64,000 bases of DNA from Bacillota bacterium (GCA_023444095.1 JAEZRP010000029.1:61729-125728); one strand, 5' to 3'; shown: positions 35,960-45,511, counted from the first letter of the stretch. Numbers and translations are program-made. The notes: a model not told the origin generated them from the letters alone.

Positions 35960-36366
35960 CGATTTGAGCGCGGCGGAGCAGACGGTGGCCACCAAATGCT
36001 TCGTCTGCGCCTTCCTTGCGCAGACACATCCGAAGGCACGTCCGGATGATTCCACCCTAGGCGGCTCTAGAGACACCTACCGGAGAGGGTTGAAGGACGG
36101 CCTGCAAACCCATCATCATTTGCCAGAATATCGCACATGGCGAATGAACCCGACCCGAAGAAAGGGATTCAAGACCGGAAAAGAACGTCCGGCGATCCTG
36201 ATCCATGTCGTCCATCCGGCACCGGATGGACGATTCGCATATGTCGCGAGCCTGTTTGCGACAAAGCAGATGAGGATAGACGCAAGCCGGAGACGACTCC
36301 TGGGAAGGATATCTCAGGAACGGTCCACCATGATCGATTCGACCGTCTTAGAATGGGGCGCCTGAC
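35960..36366. other. intergenic region with two hairpins
   Basis: No credible gene. GTCTGCGC/GCGCAGAC (36003-36010 and 36018-36025) follows the operon and may end it, though without a T-tract. A 12-bp perfect inverted repeat with a 2-nt centre lies at 36208-36233. The splB promoter, likely sporulation-controlled, should be near the right edge but I cannot identify it. Confidence 0.5.
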
Positions 36367-37368
36367 ATGAAGGTGAATTTTGACGCAGTCTATTACGAGC
36401 CTGATGCACTGGACTACGAGCTTGGGAGAACGCTGAGAGAAAAATATGCGGACCTGAAATGGACAGAGATCGAGAGCCATAATCGAATTCCAGCATTCTG
36501 TGCGGCGGAAAACCGGGAATTTCCGAAGCTGAAACAGCATCTGATCGTGGGTGTGCGAAAGACGCATAAGTATACGCCAAACGAAAAGGTGTCCGACTGG
36601 CTCGTTCCATACACTTCCTCCGGGTGCCGCGCGATGTGCCTGTATTGCTATCTTGTATGCAATTACAATAAATGCTCCTATCTGCGCCTGTTCGTGAACA
36701 AAGAGGAAATGATGGCGAAACTTCTGAAAACAGACGCAACGCTTTCCAAGCCGCAGGTATTTGAAATTGGAAGCAACAGCGACCTCATCCTGGAAAACGC
36801 GGTCACGGGCAATCTTCCCTGGACGATAAAGCACTTCGCCCGGAAGGGAAAAGGCAAACTCACGTTTCCCACAAAGTTTGACGATGTCCAACAGCTCCTC
36901 GGGATCGAGCACGCGGGAAAGGTTATCTTTCGCATGAGCGTCAACCCGCAAGAAATCATCCGGCGGGTTGAGATCGGCACATCGAACCTGAGCGCGCGGA
37001 TTCAAGCGCTGAATTCCATGTGCGAAGCGGGATACCCGGTGGGCCTCATCATCGCGCCGGTCATTCTGCTGCCAGAATGGAAGCAGCTCTATGGTGAACT
37101 GATTGATCAGTTGGCCGATGCGTTAAGTAGCAAGGTACGAATCAGCGGGTTTATTGAGATGATACTCCTGACGTATAGCTATGTCCAGAACGCCATTAAT
37201 GCGGATGCTTTTCCCAACGCCGCCCAAATCTTTGATCCGGCCCTGATGACGGGACGAGGCCGAGGCAAGTACTGTTATCGCCCGGAAGTGCGAAGGGATG
37301 CGGAAGCGTTTTTCCGCGAGAAGCTCGAACAGCGCTTGCCAACCATGCCCATCCTCTATATTTCATGA
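36367..37368 (+). CDS. splB: spore photoproduct lyase family radical SAM protein
   Basis: 333 residues. The radical SAM cluster motif CRAMCLYCYLVC (about 89-100; CxxxCxxC) with the following NKCSYLRLFVNKEEMM, plus FEIGSNSDLILEN and FRMSVNPQEIIRRVEIGT, identify the SPL family. It reverts UV-induced spore photoproduct (5-thyminyl-5,6-dihydrothymine) in spore DNA at germination. A late YCYRPEV segment lies near the C-terminus. No clear RBS is visible; GGGG lies 10 nt upstream. It is followed by endonuclease IV, a second spore DNA repair enzyme. Confidence 0.9.
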   Translation: MKVNFDAVYYEPDALDYELGRTLREKYADLKWTEIESHNRIPAFCAAENREFPKLKQHLIVGVRKTHKYTPNEKVSDWLVPYTSSGCRAMCLYCYLVCNYNKCSYLRLFVNKEEMMAKLLKTDATLSKPQVFEIGSNSDLILENAVTGNLPWTIKHFARKGKGKLTFPTKFDDVQQLLGIEHAGKVIFRMSVNPQEIIRRVEIGTSNLSARIQALNSMCEAGYPVGLIIAPVILLPEWKQLYGELIDQLADALSSKVRISGFIEMILLTYSYVQNAINADAFPNAAQIFDPALMTGRGRGKYCYRPEVRRDAEAFFREKLEQRLPTMPILYIS

Positions 37369-37476
37369 AACCCGGCACAGATTCCGTTGACAAATCCATC
37401 ATGATCAGATGAACCATCGCCTGCAAGAGGATCACGGAAAATGATACCATGCGGCAAGAGAATGGGGAGGATAACA

Positions 37477-38304
37477 ATGCGATTCATCGGGCCGCACGTC
37501 TCCACGGCGAAGGGTTATGCCGTCGCCGTGCGAGAGGCAATCGCCATGGGAGCCAATGCGTTTCAATTTTTCAGCAGGAATCCGCGCGGATCGAAATTCC
37601 GGGTCAGTCGGGAAATCGAAGTCGCCGAATTCCATGATTTGCTGCGCGCCTACGACTTCGGCCCGCTTCAGGCGCACGCCCCCTATACGCTTAACCTCGC
37701 GAGCCCGGACGAGAGGGTGTACGAGTTCGGGTATCAGGTTGTCCGCGAGGACGTCGCGCGGATGAACGATCTGAAGATCCCATACTTCGTGTTTCACCCC
37801 GGAAATCACCTCGGCACCGGCATCGAAGCGGGGATTCAACGGATCGCGGCAGCATTGAACGCGGCAATCAAGGGCACGGAACAAATGACCGTGCTCCTTG
37901 AGACCATGTCCGGTAAGGGGACCGAAATCGGCTCCCGGTTTGAGGATTTGAAAAGGATCATCGATCTGGTGGAGCGCCCGGAAAAGTTGGGCATTTGCAT
38001 GGATGTATGTCACGTGTTTTCCGCGGGATACGACATCAAGGGTGATCTGGACGGCGTGCTGGATCGGTTCGACCGGGTTGTCGGCATTGCGCGGCTCAAG
38101 AGCATCCATCTGAACGACAGCTTTCATCCCATTGACTCCCGAAAGGACCGTCACACGCCGATCGGAGAGGGCGCGATTGGAATGGAAGCAATTCTCAATC
38201 TCATATGCCATCCCGCGCTCCGTAACCTGCCGTTTTATCTGGAAACACCGTTGGACTACAATGGACACAAGAGAGAAATCGCCATGTTGAAAAGTCGGCT
38301 GTGA
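37477..38304 (+). CDS. nfo: endonuclease IV (AP endonuclease)
   Basis: 275 residues, TIM barrel with three zinc ions. MRFIGPHVSTAKGYAVAV, QFFSRNPRG, QAHAPYTLNLASP, FHPGNHLG, LLETMSGKGTEIG, GICMDVCHVFSAGYD, HLNDSFHP and the DRHTPIGEGAIG loop give all zinc ligands. It cleaves at abasic sites; Nfo protects Bacillus spores during germination. Start at 37477 after GGGGAGG. Same direction as splB, 108 nt downstream. Confidence 0.95.
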   Translation: MRFIGPHVSTAKGYAVAVREAIAMGANAFQFFSRNPRGSKFRVSREIEVAEFHDLLRAYDFGPLQAHAPYTLNLASPDERVYEFGYQVVREDVARMNDLKIPYFVFHPGNHLGTGIEAGIQRIAAALNAAIKGTEQMTVLLETMSGKGTEIGSRFEDLKRIIDLVERPEKLGICMDVCHVFSAGYDIKGDLDGVLDRFDRVVGIARLKSIHLNDSFHPIDSRKDRHTPIGEGAIGMEAILNLICHPALRNLPFYLETPLDYNGHKREIAMLKSRL

Positions 38305-38830
38305 TTTCGCATAGAAAAGTGTAGACCTCAGCGCAGTCAGTCCTATATGCCATGAAACCGCGCAGACGCCACACCCCTGTTTTCGATCGTGATCCGATTG
38401 AAGCGAGGTCGGGACAGCGCGGGCGAGTGCGGAAAGATAACGGGGCATTTCACAATCGCCCTGTTCCACATCAGCAGGCTTTCGTGTAGCCGTCTTCATT
38501 CGGCGTCACCGACGGTCCCCCGTCCGCTCGTGAAAAGAAACCATATCATCATGTTTCAGTGAATGGATGATGCAGACCGTCCGAAATCCCCGAAGGTAAA
38601 CGCTCGCTTATGTTAATAATGGTTCCTTGGAAATAATTAACTTGATTCGCCTTTTCGGAACCGTTTCTGTGGGATATAATGTTTTTCAGAGGATCGATCC
38701 GGACTTCGGCAAGATGAAGTTGTATTCGAAGGCAGAATGCAACCCGAACCGAATCCCGACGCCTCGACCTGACGCAAGGAACAGACACCCACCGACGAGC
38801 CCGCAGCGCGGGAGGAAAGGAGCCACTCCT
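38305..38830. other. non-coding stretch upstream of the tandem small proteins
   Basis: No convincing gene. It contains an imperfect dyad GTTAAT...TTCC-TT-GGAA...ATTAAC (38612-38641), a TATAAT -10 box at 38675-38680, and a CCCGC-AGC-GCGGG hairpin (38800-38812) just before the RBS of the first small protein, leaving a leader of about 145 nt. Confidence 0.5.
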
Positions 38831-39019
38831 ATGGTTGAAACAACCCAGTATGCGGCAATCATGCTGGCCGCATACGCAAACATGGCCGAAACCGAGATGA
38901 ACCTCAACCGGAGAGGCCGCACCGAACGCCGCCGCACGAAGCGCTCTTCCCTTCTTCTCCGGCTGCGCGCCTTCCATATGCCCATACTGCCGCGTCGCAG
39001 GAAGAGTGCAATCGCCTGA
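38831..39019 (+). CDS. 62-residue basic protein, tandem copy 1
   Basis: ATG after GGAAAGGAG. N-terminal half MVETTQYAAIMLAAYANMAE is mildly hydrophobic/helical. The C-terminal half is very basic, with RRGRTERRRTKRSS and PILPRRRKSA. No known family. It is 32/62 identical, without gaps, to the next gene, which begins 363 nt downstream. The conserved start, length and purine-rich RBS argue that it is real. Confidence 0.6.
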   Translation: MVETTQYAAIMLAAYANMAETEMNLNRRGRTERRRTKRSSLLLRLRAFHMPILPRRRKSAIA

Positions 39020-39193
39020 CATGAAATCGACCTTCCGGTCTTGCTTATGCGACGGCTCACACTTGGTTCTCTCTCATTCGCTCAGAATTGGCACATTCCG
39101 AACCGCTATCAAACGGTATCCCATGTGTCAGAGACAGGGAACTTGCATCTTGATATCGATGAGCCCGTATTGCGGGAGAATAGGAGCAACACC

Positions 39194-39382
39194 ATGATGG
39201 AATCGAATACCTATTATGTAACCATGCTGGCTGCAGACACGAATCTGCTGGAAAGGGAACTGAAACTAGACATGAGGGGCCGCCCTGAACGCCCCCACAC
39301 GAAGCACCGCTCCCTTGTTGCTCGGCTGCTTGCCTGCCATTTGCCCTGGCTGCCGCGTCGCAGGAAGAGAGTCATGGCATGA
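39194..39382 (+). CDS. 62-residue basic protein, tandem copy 2
   Basis: Paralogue of the preceding gene with the same length: MMESNTYYVTMLAADTNLLE, then MRGRPERPHTKHRS and PWLPRRRKRVMA. RBS TAGGAG with 7-nt spacing, preceded by CCCGTATTGCGGG, the same hairpin position as copy 1 with sequence changes that keep pairing. A second ATG follows at 39197. Followed directly by a strong terminator, so the two copies form one transcription unit. Confidence 0.62.
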   Translation: MMESNTYYVTMLAADTNLLERELKLDMRGRPERPHTKHRSLVARLLACHLPWLPRRRKRVMA

Positions 39383-39385
39383 TCC

Positions 39386-39417
39386 GCCGCCTCCGATGGG
39401 GGCGGCCTTCTTTTTTT
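39386..39417 (+). terminator. terminator after the tandem small proteins
   Basis: Nine-base-pair stem (39386-39394 with 39398-39106+292, i.e. ending at 39406), 3-nt loop, then CTTC and seven T. Confidence 0.88.
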
Positions 39418-39437
39418 GTTTCGCTGCTGCGAACCCC

Positions 39438-40844
39438 TCACACTTCGCCCGGTAGAAGCGCGCGTTTGAGCCGCTTCACGCCCTCGACGATCTGCTCCTC
39501 CGTCAGCGCGCCGTAGCCCAGGATGATGCCACTTAGGGCAGTACCCTGATCGACCGTGTAGGCTTCCGACCATTCCGCCTCTACGCCGCATGTGCGCAAC
39601 TGCTCGAAATCCCGCCCGCACAGGTCCCGGTTTGATGGCGAAACCATCAAATGCATGCCCGCGTTTGCACCGTAGATATGGAGCTCCCGCCCGAACGCCT
39701 TTTGCAGTTCCTGAATCAGCAGCAAACGCTTTTGCGCATACACGCGCTTCATCTTCATGACGTGCCGCTCAAGCTGTCCGGATTTCAAAAACTCCATGAC
39801 CGCGCGCTGGAGTATGACAGGCGCGGACAGGTTGAGCGCATCCATTGCCCCGCGTACGCGGGACAGCACCTCCCAGGGTACGATCATGTACCCCATGCGC
39901 AGCGTCGGCGAGAAGATCTTGCTGAATGAACCCAGGTAGATCACGCGCTCAGGATCCAAATGGCGCAGCGCCTGGATGGGCTCGCCTTCGTAGCGGAATT
40001 CGCTATCGTAATCGTCCTCGATGATGTATGCGCCCAGCCTGCGCGCTTGCTTCAAAAGCTCGAGCCTCCGTCGGATGGGCAGCACACAGCCAGTCGGAAA
40101 CTGGTGCGAGGGCACCACATAAATGAGGTCACAGGCGGTAAGATCCGCCATTTCCTGCGCACGCATGCCCTGCTCATCCACAGGAACGGAATGAAGCTTA
40201 TACCCGCAGCGCGCGAATGACATGCGCATGAAGTCCACGCAAGGATCCTCGATTGCGGCAATCCCATACGCCTTGAGCCCCCACGCGGCGACCTCTACCC
40301 CAGAAGTCGCGCCCGGCACGATCAGTACCTGCTCCCAATCACAGGCGATCCCCTTCGCGCGAGACAGGTGCGCTGCCATCTCCCGGCGCAGCGCTTCGTC
40401 CCCCGCCAGGTCCATGGTTCCGAATGCGCGCTCCGGAAGGGAGAGGCACGCCTCCTTGCACGCGCGCGCCCATGCCGCCCGGGGGAAGTGCCGGTAGTCG
40501 GGTATACCGGATTCGAACGCGATGACGTCCCGCGCATCCTGCTCGGGCGTCACCGCGCGCATTTTGGGATATTTCTGGTTCGCTTTCGCAACGTCCTTAT
40601 GGCTCAGATCCTCCACATATGTGCCTGAGCCAGTTTGCCCGGATAGATACCCCTCCGCGATCAGCTGATCGTACACTTCGATCACGGTGTTGCGCGCGAT
40701 CGATAATTCTGCCGCGAAGCTGCGCGTGGCTGGCAGCCGCGTCCCGGCGGGAAGCTCCCCACTCAGGATCATCTCCCGCAACTGCCCGGTGAGCTGCCGA
40801 GTGATGGATAGATCCGAATGCCGGTCGATCTTAAGGCCGTACAT
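39438..40844 (-). CDS. MocR/PdxR-type GntR regulator with aminotransferase domain
   Basis: 468 residues. GntR winged helix (LREMILSGELPAGTRLPATR, ARNTVIEVYDQLIAEGYL) joined to a class I aminotransferase-like domain with the PLP-pocket segments VVPSHQFPTGCVL, YIIEDDYDSEFRY and the Schiff-base Lys in YLGSFSKIFSPTLRMGY (about 303). MocR proteins sense PLP/amino compounds and often regulate pyridoxal or amino-acid genes; no pdxST is in view. GGAGG is 8 nt before the ATG at 40844. The nearest candidate target is the divergent or downstream small-protein unit. Confidence 0.92.
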   Translation of the reverse strand: MYGLKIDRHSDLSITRQLTGQLREMILSGELPAGTRLPATRSFAAELSIARNTVIEVYDQLIAEGYLSGQTGSGTYVEDLSHKDVAKANQKYPKMRAVTPEQDARDVIAFESGIPDYRHFPRAAWARACKEACLSLPERAFGTMDLAGDEALRREMAAHLSRAKGIACDWEQVLIVPGATSGVEVAAWGLKAYGIAAIEDPCVDFMRMSFARCGYKLHSVPVDEQGMRAQEMADLTACDLIYVVPSHQFPTGCVLPIRRRLELLKQARRLGAYIIEDDYDSEFRYEGEPIQALRHLDPERVIYLGSFSKIFSPTLRMGYMIVPWEVLSRVRGAMDALNLSAPVILQRAVMEFLKSGQLERHVMKMKRVYAQKRLLLIQELQKAFGRELHIYGANAGMHLMVSPSNRDLCGRDFEQLRTCGVEAEWSEAYTVDQGTALSGIILGYGALTEEQIVEGVKRLKRALLPGEV

Positions 40845-40913
40845 ATCCGCCGCCTCCCCCAAATGGTTCCTCGAAACTCGTACCGGATTCGCACATTCCG
40901 GAACCGCATTTCA

Positions 40914-40922
40914 ATTATACCA
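40914..40922 (-). promoter_or_regulatory. extended -10 promoter of the mocR-type gene
   Basis: TGGTATAAT on the minus strand (40922-40914), 70 nt upstream of the start. Downstream DNA (about 40891-40907) contains GCACATTCCGGAACCGC, echoed at 39087-39102 upstream of the second small protein. Confidence 0.5.
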
Positions 40923-41093
40923 TATAACCATTCGGAGGTGGAACGATAGATGAGTCCGAATATTTTAACATTTGGGCTTCGAAGTTGGCAATTGAATCCG
41001 TTCCCGCCGTACTGCCCATGGTTTTATGAAAGCATTGCAGCGAGTCCGTTTGGCCTGTACTGCCGGATGGCAGCCGGGCCACATTGTCGCGCG

Positions 41094-42251
41094 CTACGCG
41101 TCCATCGGATCGCTCAGGTCGGTCTTTTGCTCGAGGTAACGCGTGAACGGATAGGACAATTGCAAGTAGTGCATGTACAGCTTCTCCCCTTCCAAGCGCG
41201 CCATCCCTTCGAAACGAAAGGCTGCGCGGCGCACCTCGCCGGCTCCCGCTTCCTTGAGCGTCTGGCTCAGGTCTCTGCGTATGCGGAAAAGCACATCCCC
41301 GGCGCACCCTTCATAATCGCCGCTGCGGATGCGGTCGAGAACGCGTTCCAGTTCATGCTCCAGCGTCATCCTTTGGGTAAAAAATCCGATCCCATAGAAG
41401 ATCGTGACGCCATCGCTTCCGTCTACTGCGATGTGATCCGGTTGCACGGCGATCTCATAATCCGCGCGTAGCGCGCGCACGTAGGCGCAGAACGTATCGC
41501 CGTCCCGGCGCGCTCCGTCCAGCCCAATAAACCGCGCCTGACCGTCTCGGACCCATTCGACCGGGGCGTCTTTTGCATGCCACAGGGACAGGCGCTCCCG
41601 CCAAGCTTCGTCTGAGGTGCGCAGCCGGGACGACCATCGCGCGATCAAGTTACCCACATTGCGGAACTTGTCCCATTCCGCGCCGGATTCTTCCATTCGT
41701 TCGTCCGAATACCGCGCGGCAACGGGCAGGGAGAACTGAAGGACGCGCGCCTTTGGTCCGCTGTGCGTATCCTCCAGCATTCCGCTGAGCGTGACGTGCC
41801 ACGAATACGCGCGAATGCCTTCTGGCCGCCGCGAGAGCAGGTGAGACGTCAGCCACAGGACTTCACCCGCCTTTGCGAGGGCGGGGCCGTCGCCCGCTGC
41901 CGCCTCCCGGACAAACCCCAGATACCGCGCGTCCCGCTCGTCGCTGTCTTCAAACCGATACGTCACGCCGGCGCGCAATGCGAACCAGGACCTGCTTCCG
42001 ACCCGCTCGCAGGCGAGCGTCTCGGGATGGAGCATAAAATCGCCCCAATACTTCCAGTCTGACAGAAACAGCTCGCGCGCTTCCGAAAACCCGAAGCACC
42101 ATTCGTCCGTGCCCGTCCCGATGATCACAGGCTCCGCGTCATCCGCAAACAGCGTCCGGCACAGTCCGTCCAGATTGGCGGGATCCCTTTGTGCATAGGC
42201 ATATTGTAATTGCTCCAGCATAAGTCGAATTTCGCGATCACAGCGTTCCAT
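41094..42251 (-). CDS. SnoaL/NTF2-like protein, duplicated domain
   Basis: 385 residues, AGGAGG 4 nt before the ATG. The N-terminal part (LMLEQLQYAYAQRDPANLDG, GTGTDEWCFGFSEARELF, RSWFALRAGVTYRF) is an SnoaL_3/DUF4440-like cone-shaped domain. A second, diverged copy spans about 190-330 (AWRERLSLWHAKDAP, RFIGLDGARRDGD), and the end repeats a nuclear-transport-factor-like sheet. Such proteins bind small hydrophobic ligands or act as isomerases; no catalytic residues can be assigned. Single gene. Confidence 0.65.
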   Translation of the reverse strand: MERCDREIRLMLEQLQYAYAQRDPANLDGLCRTLFADDAEPVIIGTGTDEWCFGFSEARELFLSDWKYWGDFMLHPETLACERVGSRSWFALRAGVTYRFEDSDERDARYLGFVREAAAGDGPALAKAGEVLWLTSHLLSRRPEGIRAYSWHVTLSGMLEDTHSGPKARVLQFSLPVAARYSDERMEESGAEWDKFRNVGNLIARWSSRLRTSDEAWRERLSLWHAKDAPVEWVRDGQARFIGLDGARRDGDTFCAYVRALRADYEIAVQPDHIAVDGSDGVTIFYGIGFFTQRMTLEHELERVLDRIRSGDYEGCAGDVLFRIRRDLSQTLKEAGAGEVRRAAFRFEGMARLEGEKLYMHYLQLSYPFTRYLEQKTDLSDPMDA

Positions 42252-42488
42252 TTGTCCTCCTCGCGGTCCATGACACGGCGCGACGTGTGCGTCCCACTCT
42301 CTCTCAGTCGTTTTGTTGACAGTATATGGGCGTCAGCGCTACGAATCAAGTAGATTCATCAAAATTCGCCAAATCGCTCTGTTCCATGGCTTGACGGTGT
42401 ACACAGATAGCGCCGATCTCCAAATGATCTCGCTGCCCTCAACGCGCCTTTGCGCGTGCCGGGGCCTATGTCACCAGTCGTCATTGCT

Positions 42489-45077
42489 TCATGATTCGGC
42501 AAAGGGCAGCCGGATCGTAAAGGCGGAACCTTTTCCCAGCCCTTCGCTCGCAGCGTTTACCGTTCCACCGTGCAGCTCGACGATCCCTTTGGTAATGGAC
42601 AGCCCGAGCCCAACGCCTCCCCCGCCTCGATCGAGCGACATGTCGGCCTGAACAAAAGGCGTAAACAGGTAAGGTATCAATTCCGGATCCAGGCCGATCC
42701 CATTGTCTATTACGCTGATGACAGCTTCCGTCTTATCTCTATAAACGCTCAAAACGGTTTCCCCGCCCGGCCGCGCATACTTCTGCGCGTTGTGGAGCAA
42801 ATTCCCTACGATTTGTTTCAAGCGAACAGGGTCGGCGTCAAGGTAGATTGGATGATCCCTTATCATTGTGATAAAACGGATTCCCTTGTCTTCAAACAGG
42901 GCCTGTTGGTCATCCGATACCGACGAGATCAGCTCGTTCAGTTCAATTCTTTCTTTTTTTAGCTCGATCCTGTTATGTGTAATCCTCGTCAGGTCGAGCA
43001 AATCGTCTACCAGAGCGCAGAGCTGATTCATCTGGCGGCGCATGATGTCCCTTGTCCGCCTCGTCTGTTCCTCATCACAAGAAACGTCCAGAATTTCAAG
43101 CCCGGCTGAAATAACGGCCAATGGATTACGCAGTTCGTGCGATAAGGTGCTAATGAATTGGTTCTTGTTCCGATCGGCATCTTCAAGCTCCCGAACCAGA
43201 TCATTCGCCTTTTCTTCGCTTTCCCGCAGTGCCTGCTCGGCCCGGGCACGCTCGACCAGGACCCACGTCCGCTCCGCGATCTCCTGCGCAAACTGGATCT
43301 GTTCGGCCGTCCAATTGAAAGACTTGCCGGATATGACGCTCAGGCACAGTACAAGGCGGCCTTTTTTGAACAACGGTACGCAAAAAAGAGATGCGTAGCC
43401 GAGAGACAGATACTCCATGCGGATGCTTTCCGGGAGCTGTTTCGAGTTTGCGACGTCATTGACTACATAAGGCAGTCCGCTTATCAACACTTCCATCGCT
43501 TCCGGGAAATCCGAAGTTGAATAATGCCCCGTCAGGCTTTGTAAATCTCCCCTTCTGTAATCCGGATGCACGATCCCCTGGTCTTCCTCTTCGCACAGCT
43601 CGCTGAAAAATGCGCGGTCGGCCTTCAGATATTCCCCTGTCAAACGCGAGGACATCTGAAGAATCTCCGTCTCATTGGTGATTGAACGCAAGGCGTCTCC
43701 GAAGCGAAGCAGAAATCCCTGCCCCGCCTCGCTGTTTCGCAGCGCTTCTTCCGTTCTCGCCCGTTCTGTCGCGGCCCAGGTTCGCTCGGCGACTTCCTCC
43801 AGCAATGAGAGCTCGTAGTCTGTCCATGCGTGGGTTTCGGAGAAAAATGTGGTGATGAATGCAATGAGGCGGCCATTTTTAACAAACGGCGCGCACGCGC
43901 AGCCGCCAGCGTTGATCCTTGCATATGTTTCGCGCTGTTCGGCTGTCAGTTCCGGATTCCGTGACGGATGATCCATGCTGATCACGCGGCCACTTCGCAT
44001 ATCTGCCACAAGATTTGTGCCATAGTTATCCAGTTGCTGAACCGTACTGAGTCTGAACGCACCGGGCGCACAGTCCACGGCGATGGGAATGACTTCGTCT
44101 TCAGAAACCGCCTCCCAATAGACGACGCAGTCGCAGCCAAGGTGCTCTCGCAGCACGCGACTTGCGGTTTGCTGAATTTCGCCCGCATCTGCCAAAGAAC
44201 GGATTGCGTCACTGAACCTGAGCAGGAATGCATGGCGTTCCTCACTCTTGAAAAGCGCCAGCTCGGTGCGCTTGCGATCTGTCAAATCTATAACGAATGA
44301 AATGCCGATCCCCGACTGGCCATCGAATTTGCCCCCGCCAATCAGGATGGGGATCAGATGCCCGTCCTTGTGGCGGATTGACTTCTCGTAAGGCGTACAA
44401 TAGCCCTTCCTATAGATTTCGGCGATGGCGAAAAGGTCTCTTGGTGCGTATTCCGATGGCGTTACTTCGACCCAATCGATCAAATTGCTTTTCAGTTCTT
44501 CGCGCGTGTACCCCACGAGGGCAAGCAATGCATCGTTTGCGTCGATCATTTTACCTGTCTTCGCCAGAATCGCCATCGGGATCATATTGTTCGAAAAAAT
44601 GTTGCGGAACCGCTCTTCCGACTTATGCAGTTCCTCCTCTACCCTCTTGCGATCAGTGATATCATGGATGGAAAATAGCGTCCCTTTATTCTCTCCCTTT
44701 TGATTCGTAATGACGTCCGCATGGACGTGTGCGATGATCTCGTGTCCATCCTGATGGCGACACGCGACTTCCCCATCATAAGAACCGCATTTTGTGATTC
44801 TCTCAATCACTTCTTGGCATGAAGAACGTGAAATAATGATTTGAACGAGGTCGGTGATGGACCTTCCGATCCACTCTTCCTCTTTCCAGCCAAGCATCTG
44901 CGTCGCGTTCTCGTTCCAGTCGGTTACGACTCCGTTCCCATCCGCGGCAATGACTGCGTGATGCACGCTGGATAACAGGCGCATTTGATGTGCGAAGATT
45001 TTCACGTCCCACGCGTCGTGCGGATGCACATCCGATAGAAACATTTGGACCTCCGATGTCAAGATTTTCGCAATCAT
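42489..45077 (-). CDS. PAS-PAS-GAF-GAF histidine kinase
   Basis: 862 residues, soluble. PAS domains at about 30-150 (VIAADGNGVVTDWNENATQM) and 155-275 (LAKTGKMIDANDALLALVGY), two GAF domains (about 290-440, 455-610; both with LEEVAERTW / QEIAERTWVL exits), HisKA with phospho-His in FISTLSHELRNPLAVISAG (about 645), then HATPase_c with NLLHNAQKYA, DNGIGLD and GGVGLGLSITKG. It has no C-terminal receiver. The ATG overlaps the REC-only gene by ATGA. Its job is probably to sense a cytoplasmic redox or small-molecule signal for the Spo0A-like operon. Confidence 0.9.
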   Translation of the reverse strand: MIAKILTSEVQMFLSDVHPHDAWDVKIFAHQMRLLSSVHHAVIAADGNGVVTDWNENATQMLGWKEEEWIGRSITDLVQIIISRSSCQEVIERITKCGSYDGEVACRHQDGHEIIAHVHADVITNQKGENKGTLFSIHDITDRKRVEEELHKSEERFRNIFSNNMIPMAILAKTGKMIDANDALLALVGYTREELKSNLIDWVEVTPSEYAPRDLFAIAEIYRKGYCTPYEKSIRHKDGHLIPILIGGGKFDGQSGIGISFVIDLTDRKRTELALFKSEERHAFLLRFSDAIRSLADAGEIQQTASRVLREHLGCDCVVYWEAVSEDEVIPIAVDCAPGAFRLSTVQQLDNYGTNLVADMRSGRVISMDHPSRNPELTAEQRETYARINAGGCACAPFVKNGRLIAFITTFFSETHAWTDYELSLLEEVAERTWAATERARTEEALRNSEAGQGFLLRFGDALRSITNETEILQMSSRLTGEYLKADRAFFSELCEEEDQGIVHPDYRRGDLQSLTGHYSTSDFPEAMEVLISGLPYVVNDVANSKQLPESIRMEYLSLGYASLFCVPLFKKGRLVLCLSVISGKSFNWTAEQIQFAQEIAERTWVLVERARAEQALRESEEKANDLVRELEDADRNKNQFISTLSHELRNPLAVISAGLEILDVSCDEEQTRRTRDIMRRQMNQLCALVDDLLDLTRITHNRIELKKERIELNELISSVSDDQQALFEDKGIRFITMIRDHPIYLDADPVRLKQIVGNLLHNAQKYARPGGETVLSVYRDKTEAVISVIDNGIGLDPELIPYLFTPFVQADMSLDRGGGGVGLGLSITKGIVELHGGTVNAASEGLGKGSAFTIRLPFAES

Positions 45078-45475
45078 CTGTTCGGTTGCGTTTGCGATTG
45101 CACCTTTGAAAGCACCTGCCTCATGGTCACCATATCAACTGGCTTCGCAATATGGCAGTTGTAGCCCGCCTCGATCGCGTCCCGTATGTGTTTCTGCTGC
45201 ACGTACCCGGATAACGCAACGAGGTAAATGCTCCGAAATTGCTCCATTCTTCTGATTTCCCTTGCGAAATCATATCCATTCATTCCCGGCAAACCAATAT
45301 CGCAGAAAATGATATTGGGAAGGAACTCTTTTGCAATCTCGATCCCCCGCATCCCGTCGTTTGCCGCGACCGGCTGATGCCCCAATAAATCAAATATCGC
45401 ACATAAAAGATCCGAAAAATCCTGATTGTCTTCAATGAGCAAAACGCGGCAAGAATGATTAAGATTCACACACAT
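45074..45475 (-). CDS. single-domain response regulator (REC only, Spo0F-like role)
   Basis: 133 residues, start after GAGGAGAG. REC core: VLLIEDNQDFSDLL (acidic pocket), phospho-Asp in IIFCDIGLPGMNGYDF (about 59), VALSG and the CHIAKPV Lys. It has no output domain, so it is a phospho-carrier or allosteric regulator like Spo0F or CheY. It lies between two kinases and downstream of a Spo0A-like regulator. Confidence 0.9.
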   Translation of the reverse strand: MCVNLNHSCRVLLIEDNQDFSDLLCAIFDLLGHQPVAANDGMRGIEIAKEFLPNIIFCDIGLPGMNGYDFAREIRRMEQFRSIYLVALSGYVQQKHIRDAIEAGYNCHIAKPVDMVTMRQVLSKVQSQTQPNR

Positions 45476-45511
45476 GGTAAACTCTCCTCAATCGGTCGCG
45501 AAGCAAATGCA

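Noticed and set aside
35964..36365. 133-codon plus-strand frame before splB
   Set aside because: No RBS, contains two hairpins, residues not protein-like.
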